Assembly: GCA_023395465.1 (NCBI GenBank)
Contig: JAEWZE010000176.1
Coordinates: 1 to 28,631, forward strand
DNA length: 28,631 nt
Origin: Pseudomonadota bacterium
Lineage (GTDB): Bacteria; Pseudomonadota; Gammaproteobacteria; Xanthomonadales; Xanthomonadaceae
Direction: 5' to 3'
Of this stretch, positions 17,334-26,441 are shown piece by piece (the first letter of the stretch is position 1; every line of letters begins with the position of its first letter). Under the pieces are notes generated by a model. The model was given only the letters and a program-made list of their open reading frames with translations, did not search any database and had not been told where the DNA came from. The translations under genes and the position numbers were made by a program.

Positions 17334-18116
17334 ATGGCGCGAGCGCGCGATCCACGCCATCATGCCGCCATGATGTCCGACGGCCCCCCCACCTTGCCGC
17401 CGCCGCCACCGCTGTCCGACCGTTGGGCGTTGTTCCTCGACGTCGACGGGACGCTGGTGCCGTTTGCCGACGATCCGGAACAGGTCTATGTCTCGGCCCG
17501 GCTGGTCGAACGGCTCGGCGTACTCGCGAATGCGATGGACGGCGCGATCGCGCTGGTCAGCGGGCGACGCGTGGAGATGCTCGACCGCCTGTTCGCGCCG
17601 CTGCAGCTGGCCGCCGCCGGGCTGCACGGCCTGCAGCGCCGTCGCGCCGGCGAAACGCTGGCGGCCCCGCCGCCGCCGCCCGCGGCGCTGGAGGCCGTGC
17701 ATCTGCAGGCGCTGGAGCTGGCCGCCGCCTGGCCGGGCGCGCTGGTCGAGGACAAGGGCGAGGCGGTGGCCCTGCACTGGCGCGCCGCGCCCGCAGCGGC
17801 CGATGCCCTGCAGGCCTTTGCCGCGCAGGCCGTGCAGCGCCTGCCCGGCTACCACCTGCAGCCCGGCGACAGGGTGGTCGAACTGCGCCCGCGCCACGCC
17901 GACAAGGGCATGGCCATCGATGCGTTCCTCGGCGAGGCGCCGTTCCGCGGACGTCAGCCGGTGTTCGTGGGCGACGACCTGACCGACGAGCATGGTTTCC
18001 GCGCGGTCAACGCGCATGGCGGGATGGGCGTACTGGTGGGCGATCGCGCCAGCGTCGCGCGCCATCGTCTTCCGGACATCGCCGCGGTCCATGCGTGGCT
18101 GGGAGCAGGCGCTTGA
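17334..18116 (+). CDS. otsB: Trehalose-6-phosphate phosphatase
   Basis: This HAD-superfamily enzyme dephosphorylates trehalose-6-phosphate to trehalose. Up to 260 residues are encoded. HAD motif I is ALFLDVDGTL (catalytic Asp36 and Asp38 in this numbering), motif II is the Ser in IALVSGRR, motif III the Lys in HADKGMAI, and motif IV is FVGDDLTDE. All residues for metal and phosphate binding are visible. A Pro-rich stretch, TLPPPPPLSDRW, precedes the core, as in other members. The start is uncertain: ATG 17334 lies 10 nt after the ATPase stop, while the ATGs at 17370 and 17373 give a more typical MSDGPP start; none has a good Shine-Dalgarno sequence. GH15 follows after 14 nt and otsA comes next, so the trehalose assignment is secure. 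Confidence 0.94.
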   Translation: MARARDPRHHAAMMSDGPPTLPPPPPLSDRWALFLDVDGTLVPFADDPEQVYVSARLVERLGVLANAMDGAIALVSGRRVEMLDRLFAPLQLAAAGLHGLQRRRAGETLAAPPPPPAALEAVHLQALELAAAWPGALVEDKGEAVALHWRAAPAAADALQAFAAQAVQRLPGYHLQPGDRVVELRPRHADKGMAIDAFLGEAPFRGRQPVFVGDDLTDEHGFRAVNAHGGMGVLVGDRASVARHRLPDIAAVHAWLGAGA

Positions 18117-18130
18117 ACGGAGGAGGACGG

Positions 18131-19905
18131 ATGCAGCAGACGCTCGACCTGGGAGTCATCGGCAATGGCAGCTTCGGCGCGCTGATCGATCGCGAAGCGC
18201 GCGTGGTGTGGAGCTGCCTGCCGGCCTTCGACGGCGACCCCGCATTCTGCGCGCTGCTGTCGCCGCGCCAGCACGAGGGCGGCGACCTGGCGGTGGAGCT
18301 GGAGGATTTCGAGCGCAGCGAGCAGCACTACGTCACCAACACCGCGCTGCTGCGCACGGTATTGCACGACCGCCACGGCGGGGCGGTCGAGGTGCTGGAC
18401 TTCGCCCCGCGCTGGAAGCAGAACGGGCGCATCTACCGGCCGGTCTCGATCATCCGCCGGATCACCCCGCTGGCCGGCAGCCCGCGGGTGCGCGTGCGGG
18501 CGCGGCCGCTGGCGGACTGGGGCGCGCGCGTGCCCGAATCGACCTGGGGCAGCAACCACATGCGCTGGCTGCTGCCGGGCTTCACCCTGCGCATGACCAC
18601 CGACGTGCCGATCCGGTTCCTGCGCGAGCAGACCTGGTTCATGCTCAACGAGCCGGTGCACCAGGTGTTCGGCGCGGACGAGCCGCTGCAGCGCTCGCTG
18701 TCGGGCTACGTCGAAGAGGCCATCGGCCGCACCGAAGCCTACTGGCGCGAATGGGTGCGTTACCTGTCCATCCCGCTGGACTGGCAGCAGGCGGTGATCC
18801 GCAGCGCGATCACGCTCAAGCTGTGCCAGTACGAGGACAGCGGCGCGATCATCGCGGCGATGACCACCTCGATCCCCGAGGCGCCGCACACCACGCGCAA
18901 CTGGGACTACCGCTACTGCTGGCTGCGCGACGCGGCCTTCGTGGTGCGCGCGCTCAACCGGCTCGGCGCGACGCGCAGCATGGAAGAGTTCCTGCGCTAC
19001 ATCTACAACATCGCCACCCACGACGGCAGCCTGCAGCCGCTGTACGGCATCGACTTCGCCGCCGAACTCGAGGAGGCCGAGGTCGCGAGCCTGGCCGGCT
19101 ACCGCGGCATGGGCCCGGTACGGCGCGGCAACCTGGCCTGGGTGCAGAAGCAGCACGACGTCTACGGCAGCGTGGTGCTGGCCTCGACCCAGCTGTTCTT
19201 CGACCAACGCCTGGCCCATCCGGGCGACGCGGCCGCGTTCGAACGCCTTGAACCGCTGGGCGAGCGCGCCTGGGCGCTGCACGACCAGCCCGATGCGGGC
19301 TTGTGGGAATTCCGCGGTCGCGCCGAGGTGCATACCTACACCGCCGCGATGTGCTGGGCGGCCTGCGACCGGCTGGCCAAGATCGCGACGCTGCTGGGGC
19401 TGGAGGCGCGCACCGCGTACTGGCGGGAGAGGGCCGACGCGATCCACGCCCGCGTCATCGACCGCGCCTGGCGACCGGACGCCAACCATTTCAGCGCCTC
19501 GTTCGACAGCGATTACCTCGATGCCTCGCTGCTGCTGCTGGCCGACATCGGCTTCCTGGCACCGGACGATCAGCGTTACGTGGCCACCGTCGATGCCATC
19601 GGCCGCGAGCTGCGCCGCGGCGATGCGCTGTTCCGCTACGTCGCGCCGGACGATTTCGGGGAGCCGGAGACCAGCTTCACCATCTGCACCTTCTGGTATA
19701 TCGACGCGCTGGCCGCGACCGGGCGCGCCGACGAGGCGCGGGCGATGTTCGAGCGGCTGCTGGCGCGCCGCAACCACCTGGGGCTGCTGTCGGAGGACCT
19801 GGCCTTCGACGACGGGCAGGCCTGGGGCAACTTCCCGCAAACCTACTCGCACGTGGGACTGATCATCGCCGCGATGCGGCTTTCGCGCAGCTGGCAGGAG
19901 GCCTC

Positions 19906-19909
<4 letters not shown>
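18131..19909 (+). CDS. GH15 family glucoamylase/trehalase-like hydrolase
   Basis: This 592-residue cytoplasmic protein (no signal peptide) has the bacterial GH15 layout. An N-terminal beta-sandwich domain starts LGVIGNGSFGALIDREARVVWSCLP and spans to about residue 200; an (alpha/alpha)6 barrel follows. NWDYRYCWLRDAAF (257-270), DGSLQPLYGI (298-307), WEFRG with Glu393 as candidate general acid, and LSEDLAFDDGQAWGNFPQTYSH with the candidate base are all present. Family members include glucoamylases, glucodextranases and mycobacterial-type trehalases. The gene is wedged between otsB (14 nt upstream) and otsA (4-nt ATGA overlap), so trehalose or a related alpha-glucoside is the likely substrate. 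That is inference. A strong ribosome binding site, AGGAGG at 18121-18126, precedes the ATG, suggesting higher expression than otsB. Confidence 0.9.
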
Positions 19910-21279
<1,370 letters not shown>

Positions 21280-21301
21280 GGCCGGCGCCGCCCGCGGACC
21301 C

Positions 21302-21331
21302 GCGACGGGGGAGCGGGCCGGTCGCTATACT
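21302..21331 (+). promoter_or_regulatory. Candidate smc promoter
   Basis: TATACT at 21326-21331 matches five of six bases of the -10 consensus. GCGACG at 21302-21307, 18 bp upstream, is a weak -35 (GAC matches). Transcription from here would give a leader of about 120 nt before smc. This is the best promoter-like -10 element in the otsA-smc gap. Confidence 0.45.
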
Positions 21332-21349
21332 CGCGGGTCGGGATGCGAT

Positions 21350-21441
21350 TGGGATCACCTCGATCCCAGTCCATTCAATGACTTGAACGTCATTCCTATT
21401 CTTCTGCCAGAACCAACAAGGGCCGCGTCCCGCGCGCGGCC
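21350..21441 (+). promoter_or_regulatory. Structured smc leader with three inverted repeats
   Basis: Three dyads lie between the candidate promoter and the smc ATG. The first is TGGGATC (21350-21356)/GATCCCA (21362-21368). The second is AATGAC (21377-21382)/GTCATT (21389-21394), overlapping an alternative stem TTCAA/TTGAA (21374-21378 with 21383-21387) that cannot form at the same time. The third is GGCCGCG (21421-21427)/CGCGGCC (21435-21441), ending 18 nt before the ATG. No strong Shine-Dalgarno sequence follows. No known riboswitch class is recognised. Confidence 0.4.
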
Positions 21442-21459
21442 AGGGCCTCCGAACGCCGC

Positions 21460-24400
21460 ATGCGCCTGTCCACGATCAAGCTCGCCGGATTCAAATCCTT
21501 CGTCGATCCCACCACGCTGCACCTGCCGACCAACATGACCGGGGTGGTGGGTCCGAACGGCTGCGGCAAGTCGAACATCATCGACGCGGTGCGCTGGGTG
21601 ATGGGCGAGAGCTCGGCCAGCCGCCTGCGCGGCGACTCGCTGACCGACGTGATCTTCGCCGGCTCCACCGCGCGCAAGCCGGTGTCGCAGGCGATGGTCG
21701 AACTGGTGTTCGACAACTCCGACCACACCGTCGGCGGCGAGTACGCGGCGTTCAACGAGATCTCGGTCAAGCGCACTGTCAGCCGCGACGGCCAGAGCAG
21801 CTACTACCTCAACGGCGCCCGCTGCCGCCGCCGTGACATCACCGACCTGTTCCTGGGCACGGGCCTCGGGCCGCGCAGCTACTCGATCATCGAGCAGGGC
21901 ATGATCTCGCAGGTGATCGACGCCAAGCCCGAGGAGCTGCGCGTCTACCTGGAAGAAGCGGCCGGCATCTCCAAGTACAAGGAGCGGCGCAAGGAAACCG
22001 AGACCCGCATCCGGCACACGCGCGAGAACCTCGACCGCCTCAACGACCTGCGCGAGGAAGTCGGCAAGCAGCTCCAGCACCTGGCCCGCCAGGCGAAGCA
22101 GGCCGAGCAATACACCGCGATCCAGGCAGAACGCAAGATCCGCGACGCGCAGTGGAAGGCGCTGGAGTTCCGTGCGCTGGACGCCCAGCTGCAGGCCCTG
22201 CGGCAGGGCCTGTCGCAGGAGGAAACCCGCCTGCAGCAGCTGATCGCCGAACAGCGCGAAGCCGAACGCGAGCTGGAAACCGGCCGCGTGCGCCGCGACG
22301 AGGCCAGCACCGCGCTCAGCCGCGTGCAGGCGGCCAACTACGAAGTGGGCGGCACCCTGGCGCGGATCGAACAGCAGATCGCGCACCAGCGCGAGATGGC
22401 CGAGCGCCTGCACAAGGCGCGCGAGGAAACCCGCCACGCGCTGGAGGAGATCGGCGCGCACATCAGCGGCGACCAGTCCCGGCTGGAGGAACTGCAGGCG
22501 GCGATCGCCGATGCCGAGCCGCAGCTCGAGGCCTTGCGCGAGGACGACGAAGTGCGCCAGGACGCGCTGCGCGCCGCCGAGGAAGCACTGGCCGACTGGC
22601 AGCAGCGCTGGGAGTCGCACAACCGGGAGCAGAACGAAGCCTCGCGCGCGGGCGACGTCGAGCGCACCCGTGTGGACTACCTCGACCGCCAGTCGCTGGA
22701 CGCCGACCGGCGCCGCGAACAGCTGGTCGGCGAGCGTGGCGCGCTCGACCTGGAGGCGCTGTCGGAAGCGTTCGAGGCCATCGCCCTGCGCCATGAGGAG
22801 CAGAAGCTCGCGCTCGACGGGCTCAACGAGCAGCTCGAGGTCCGCAAGCAGGCCGCGCTGGACCTGCAGGATCAGCAGCGCGCCAGCCAGAACGAGCTGT
22901 CGGACGTGCGCAAGCAGGCGCAGGAGGCGCGCGGGCGCCTGTCCTCGCTGGAGACGCTGCAGCACGCCGCGCTGGGCCAGGAGCAGGGCGCCGCGGTGGA
23001 GTGGCTGCGCCGCCACGGCCTGGACTCGGCCAGGCGCGTTGGCGAGCAGCTCAGCGTCGAGCCGGGCTGGGAGAACGCGGTCGAAGGGGCGCTGGGACAG
23101 CTGATCGAGGGGGTGCTGGTCGAGTCGCCCGAATCGCTGGTCGAGGCGCTGGCCGACCTGGGCGAGGGCCGGCTCGCGCTGGTCGGTTCGCAGGCCGGCG
23201 CCGCCGACTTCGCGCCGACATCGCTGGCGGCGAAGGTGCAGGGCCCGCTGGCCATCCGGCGCATGCTCGCGCGGCTGCACGTGGCCGAGACCCTGGCCGA
23301 AGCCGCGGCGCTGCAGGCGACCCTGGATCCGGCGGATTCGGTGATCACCCGCAGCGGCGAGCGCCTGGGCAACGGCTGGGTGCGCGTGGTGCGCTCGGGC
23401 GCGGCCAAGCAGGGCGCGCTGCTGCGCGAGCGCGAGATCAAGCAGCTGCGCGCGGCGATCGAACAGCTGCAGGCGCGCGAACACGAGCTGGAGGAAGCGC
23501 TGGCCTCGGGCCGGGAACGCCTGCTGCAGGCCGAACAGCAGCGCGAGGACGCGCAGCGCCAGCTGTACACCGCCCATCGCAGCGTCTCGGAACTGGCCGG
23601 CCAGCTGCAGGGCCAGCAGGGCCGGGTGGACAACGCCCGCGCGCGCATCGAGAAGATCGAGGCCGAACTCGGCCAGCTGGTCGAGACCATCGACGGCAGC
23701 GCCGCGCAGGCGCGCGAAGCCCGCTCCAGGCTGGAGGACGCGGTGGCGCGCATGGCCGAACTCGAGGCCGCGCGTGGCGCGCTCGAGGCCGAACGCCGCA
23801 GCCTGGTCGAGGCGCGCGATGCCGCCCGCGCTGCCGCCCGCGAAACCCGCGATACCGCGCACGCGCTGGCGCTGACCCTGGAATCGCAGCGTGCCCAGGT
23901 CGTGGCCCTGGCCCAGGCGCTGCAGCGCATGGGCGGCCAGCGTGGACAACTGGACGCGCGCCTGGGCGAACTGGCCTCGCAGCTGTCCGAGGGCGACGCC
24001 CCGGTGGTCGCGCTGGAGGAACAGCGCCAGGCCGCGCTGAAACGGCGCGTGATCGCAGAGAAGGAACTGGCGGCGGCGCGCTCGGCGCTGGAGGGCGTGG
24101 ACAACGACTTGCGCAATTTCGAGCGCACCCGCCACGAGCGCGAACAGCAGGCCCTGGCCCAGCGCGAGGCGATCGCCCAGCGCCGGCTCGACCAGCAGGC
24201 GCTGGACATCAACGCCGGGCAGCTGGCCGCGGCGGTGGCCGAGGCCGGGTTCGCGATGGACGAGACCATCGCCGGCCTGCCGGAGGACGCGACCGCGCCG
24301 GCCTGGGAGAAGATGGTCACCGACTTCGACGCGAAGCTGCGCCGACTCGAACCGGTCAACCTCGCCGCGATCCAGGAGCACGCCGAGGCGGCGCAGCGCA

Positions 24401-24963
24401 AGGACTACCTGGACGCGCAGGACACCGACCTGACCACCGCACTGGAGACGCTGGAAGAGGCGATCCGCAAGATCGACCGCGAGACCCGCGGCCGCTTCAA
24501 GGACACCTTCGACCGGGTCAACTCGGGCGTGCAGGAGATCTACCCGCGCCTGTTCGGCGGCGGCCACGCCTACCTCGAGCTCACTGGCGAAGACCTGCTC
24601 GACACCGGCGTGGCGATCATGGCGCGGCCGCCCGGCAAGCGCGTGAGCAGCATTTCGCTGCTGTCCGGCGGCGAAAAGGCGATGACCGCGGTGGCGCTGG
24701 TGTTCGCGATCTTCCAGCTCAACCCGGCGCCGTTCTGCCTGCTCGACGAGGTCGACGCGCCGCTGGACGAAGCCAACGTCGGCCGCTTCACCGCGATGGT
24801 CTCGGAAATGAGCCAGCAGGTGCAGTTCCTGTTCGTGACCCACAACAAGGCCACCATGGAAGCCGCGCAGCAGCTCAGTGGCGTTACCATGCGCGAGCCC
24901 GGCGTCAGCCGGCTGGTGTCCGTCGACCTGGCCGAGGCTGCGCGCCTGGCCGGCGCCGCGTGA
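21460..24963 (+). CDS. smc: Chromosome segregation protein SMC
   Basis: This 1167-residue condensin ATPase compacts and segregates the chromosome with ScpA and ScpB, which are not in this window. The N-terminal half-ATPase has Walker A GPNGCGKSN at 31-39 and the SYSIIEQGMISQVIDAKPEELR block. Two long coiled coils rich in Glu, Gln, Arg and Ala flank a hinge at about 510-660 (AVEWLRRHGLDSARRV, WENAVEGALGQLIEGVLV). The C-terminal half carries the signature LLSGGEKAM around 1067-1075 and Walker B CLLDEVDAPLDEAN with D1096 and E1097. Length is typical for full SMC. A bacterium with SMC is not expected to use MukBEF, which fits Xanthomonadales rather than enterics. ZipA follows after 28 nt. Glu/Gln/Arg-rich coding makes the opposite strand look open, but this strand is the real gene. 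Confidence 0.97.
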   Translation: MRLSTIKLAGFKSFVDPTTLHLPTNMTGVVGPNGCGKSNIIDAVRWVMGESSASRLRGDSLTDVIFAGSTARKPVSQAMVELVFDNSDHTVGGEYAAFNEISVKRTVSRDGQSSYYLNGARCRRRDITDLFLGTGLGPRSYSIIEQGMISQVIDAKPEELRVYLEEAAGISKYKERRKETETRIRHTRENLDRLNDLREEVGKQLQHLARQAKQAEQYTAIQAERKIRDAQWKALEFRALDAQLQALRQGLSQEETRLQQLIAEQREAERELETGRVRRDEASTALSRVQAANYEVGGTLARIEQQIAHQREMAERLHKAREETRHALEEIGAHISGDQSRLEELQAAIADAEPQLEALREDDEVRQDALRAAEEALADWQQRWESHNREQNEASRAGDVERTRVDYLDRQSLDADRRREQLVGERGALDLEALSEAFEAIALRHEEQKLALDGLNEQLEVRKQAALDLQDQQRASQNELSDVRKQAQEARGRLSSLETLQHAALGQEQGAAVEWLRRHGLDSARRVGEQLSVEPGWENAVEGALGQLIEGVLVESPESLVEALADLGEGRLALVGSQAGAADFAPTSLAAKVQGPLAIRRMLARLHVAETLAEAAALQATLDPADSVITRSGERLGNGWVRVVRSGAAKQGALLREREIKQLRAAIEQLQAREHELEEALASGRERLLQAEQQREDAQRQLYTAHRSVSELAGQLQGQQGRVDNARARIEKIEAELGQLVETIDGSAAQAREARSRLEDAVARMAELEAARGALEAERRSLVEARDAARAAARETRDTAHALALTLESQRAQVVALAQALQRMGGQRGQLDARLGELASQLSEGDAPVVALEEQRQAALKRRVIAEKELAAARSALEGVDNDLRNFERTRHEREQQALAQREAIAQRRLDQQALDINAGQLAAAVAEAGFAMDETIAGLPEDATAPAWEKMVTDFDAKLRRLEPVNLAAIQEHAEAAQRKDYLDAQDTDLTTALETLEEAIRKIDRETRGRFKDTFDRVNSGVQEIYPRLFGGGHAYLELTGEDLLDTGVAIMARPPGKRVSSISLLSGGEKAMTAVALVFAIFQLNPAPFCLLDEVDAPLDEANVGRFTAMVSEMSQQVQFLFVTHNKATMEAAQQLSGVTMREPGVSRLVSVDLAEAARLAGAA

Positions 24964-24991
24964 GGCCCCGCACCAGCCCCGGAGTACATGC

Positions 24992-25738
24992 ATGACCGAA
25001 CTGCGCATTGGCATCCTCGTCGCCGGCCTGATCCTGCTGGCCGCCATCTGGTACTTCGGGACCCGGCCGCGCCAGGGACATCGCCAGGGGCGTCGCCTGC
25101 CGCGCGAAGAGCAGGCCGCCGACGCGGCCCGCGTGGAGCCCACGCTGGGCGCGCAGATCGAGCGTGAACTGGCCGACGCGCCCGCCGCGGCGGGGGAGGA
25201 ACTGGTCCAGACCGAGATGGACCTGCTCGACGAGAGCGTCGGCGCGGCCTCGCCCAACAGCGAGCTGGGCAAGCGGGTCAGCGAGGACTTCGACAAGATC
25301 ATCACGCTGTATGTCGCCGCGCGCGCCGGGCAGGTGCTGCGCGGGCCCGACATCGTGGTCGCCGCCGAGAAGGCCGGCCTGACCTACGGCCACATGAACG
25401 TGTTCCACCGGCTGGTCGAGAGCCATCCCGAGCGTGGCCCGATCTTCAGCGTGGCCAACATCCGCAAGCCCGGCAGCTTCGAGATGTCGGGGATCCAGTC
25501 GCTGGAAACCCCCGCGATCGCGTTCTTCCTCACCCTGCCTGCGCCGGTGAGCGCGCTCGACGCCTGGGACGCGATGCTCCCGGCCGCGCAGCGCATGTCG
25601 GAGCTGCTCGATGGCGTGCTGCTGGACGAATCGCGCAACGCGCTGGGCCGCCAGCGCATCGCCGGCCTGCGCGACGAAATGCGCGCCTGGGACCGCGAGC
25701 ACGAAGTCCCGCCGGTGACGCGCAGCCCGCGTTGGTGA
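24992..25738 (+). CDS. zipA: Cell division protein ZipA
   Basis: This 248-residue inner-membrane protein tethers the FtsZ ring to the membrane. An N-terminal transmembrane anchor spans about residues 5-24 (LRIGILVAGLILLAAIWYFG), with the bulk in the cytoplasm. A basic stretch (RPRQGHRQGRRLPRE) follows, then an acidic linker to about residue 95 and the C-terminal FtsZ-binding domain (from SEDFDKIITLYVAARAG to about residue 238, including YGHMNVFHRL and FFLTLPAP). The linker is much shorter and less Pro/Gln-rich than in E. coli ZipA (about 330 residues). The ATG at 24992 is set by GGAG 7 nt upstream and by the position of the anchor. It sits in the smc-zipA-ligA order. A terminator-like stem begins 43 nt after the stop. 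Confidence 0.93.
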   Translation: MTELRIGILVAGLILLAAIWYFGTRPRQGHRQGRRLPREEQAADAARVEPTLGAQIERELADAPAAAGEELVQTEMDLLDESVGAASPNSELGKRVSEDFDKIITLYVAARAGQVLRGPDIVVAAEKAGLTYGHMNVFHRLVESHPERGPIFSVANIRKPGSFEMSGIQSLETPAIAFFLTLPAPVSALDAWDAMLPAAQRMSELLDGVLLDESRNALGRQRIAGLRDEMRAWDREHEVPPVTRSPRW

Positions 25739-25779
25739 GTCCTGTCCCCGCCACAGCGTTGCCTGACTGACGTCGTGGA

Positions 25780-25893
25780 CTGAAGGGCCCCGCCGCGACC
25801 GGCGGGCCTTCTCCGCAAATGTCCCCCGGAATCCGTCCGAAGGCGGATTCCTCCTCCTTGATTTTGCTGCGAAGGCCCACCGCCCGCGGCGGG
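25780..25893 (+). repeat. Intergenic repeat copy A, inverted relative to copy B
   Basis: The block from 25780 to 25893 recurs in reverse complement at 26160-26275. The best-matched cores are 25811-25829 against 26226-26244 (1 mismatch in 19) and 25842-25871 against 26184-26213 (3 mismatches in 30). No reading frame inside resembles a protein. It looks like one copy of a dispersed, mosaic intergenic repeat of the kind seen in Xanthomonadaceae genomes. Confidence 0.75.
25782..25811 (+). terminator. Terminator-like stem after zipA
   Basis: GAAGGGCCCCGCC at 25782-25794 pairs with GGCGGGCCTTC at 25801-25811 around a 6-nt loop, with two single-base bulges on the left arm. It starts 43 nt after the zipA stop. 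There is no T-run, and the stem forms one end of repeat copy A, so the repeat may double as the operon end. Confidence 0.35.
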
Positions 25894-26159
25894 ACTCGGC
25901 TGCGGATCGAGAAAGCGCTCTGCGTCCGCGATACCTGCAGAGCGGTGCGTTGCCCTGATTCGGTTGCGGTTGCGGAAGGAGGTCGAGAGACAAGGGCGCC
26001 GCGCCGTTGGCGCTCCTTCCCGTCCCCGGGAACGGAATCCTTGCGGGCGGCGAACCGGGCGGCATCCGTCGCGGCGCCGAGCGATGTCAACGTGACCGGA
26101 CACGCTCGTGCACCTGTCCGGGCTGCATGGCAGTGCGCACCAAACCATGAGCAAGCCGA
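25894..26159. other. Spacer between inverted repeats, no gene seen
   Basis: These 266 nt between repeat copies A and B have no coding frame that I can support and no RNA gene that I recognise. The only structure noted is GGAAGGAG (25974-25981) with CTCCTTCC (26013-26020), a perfect 8-bp dyad. Its 31-nt interior contains a second stem, GCGCC/GGCGC. If transcribed, this could fold inside the larger hairpin formed by copies A and B. Confidence 0.5.
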
Positions 26160-26275
26160 GGCTCACCTCGGCCGGCGGACTTCCGCAGCGAAATCAAGGA
26201 GGAGGCGTCCGCCGCCAGGCGGGCGCCGGGGGACATTCGCGGAGGAAGCCCGCCGGCCGGGGTGAGACCCTTCAG
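26160..26275 (-). repeat. Intergenic repeat copy B, reverse complement of copy A
   Basis: Read on the minus strand, this block runs parallel to copy A from its CTGAAGGG end to the segment rich in CTCCTCC and onward. It is somewhat diverged, with small indels in the middle. Its right half is also the first unit of the tandem duplication before ligA. Confidence 0.75.
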
Positions 26276-26427
26276 GGCACCGCGCGCCACCGTCAATGAC
26301 AGCCAAGCGGGCGCTGCGTCCCGGCGGACGCCGGGAGGACATTCGCGGAGGAAGCCGGCCGGCCGCGGTGAGCTCCTTCAGGTCGCCGCGTACCAGCGCC
26401 CGTGACAGCCAAACCCGGCGCCGCATC
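26216..26427 (+). repeat. Diverged 106-bp tandem duplication before ligA (repeat copies B' and C)
   Basis: GACATTCGCGGAGGAAGCC occurs at 26232-26250 and again at 26338-26356, and GACAGCCAA at 26298-26306 and 26404-26412; the offset is 106 bp in both cases. Between these points the two units align without a gap at roughly 80 percent identity. Small indels appear at both outer ends. The second unit ends just before the candidate ligA -10 box. Copy C of the dispersed repeat (26321-26381) is therefore part of a duplicated upstream segment. Confidence 0.75.
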
Positions 26428-26434
26428 CTACAAT
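26402..26434 (+). promoter_or_regulatory. Candidate ligA promoter, possibly leaderless
   Basis: TACAAT at 26429-26434 matches five of six bases of the -10 consensus. GTGACA at 26402-26407 matches five of six bases of the -35 consensus, but the 21-bp spacing is long. Initiation 7-8 nt after the -10 would fall on or next to the ligA ATG at 26442. No Shine-Dalgarno sequence is present, which fits a leaderless mRNA. Confidence 0.45.
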
Positions 26435-26441
26435 CCAGCAC

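Noticed and set aside
21350..21400. Possible tRNA or known riboswitch in the smc leader
   Set aside because: There is no cloverleaf, no T-loop consensus and no recognised aptamer core; only simple dyads are visible.
21355..25353. Minus-strand open frame of about 1332 codons opposite smc and part of zipA
   Set aside because: The sequence is a Leu/Gln/Arg/Ala-rich reflection of the SMC coiled coil with no recognisable motif. The plus strand has all SMC ATPase motifs.
25819..26299. Short open frames in the zipA-ligA gap on both strands
   Set aside because: Their peptides (for example those containing GGXXRR-type runs) come from the dispersed repeat and recur wherever a copy lies. There is no ribosome binding site with a plausible start, and no domain.
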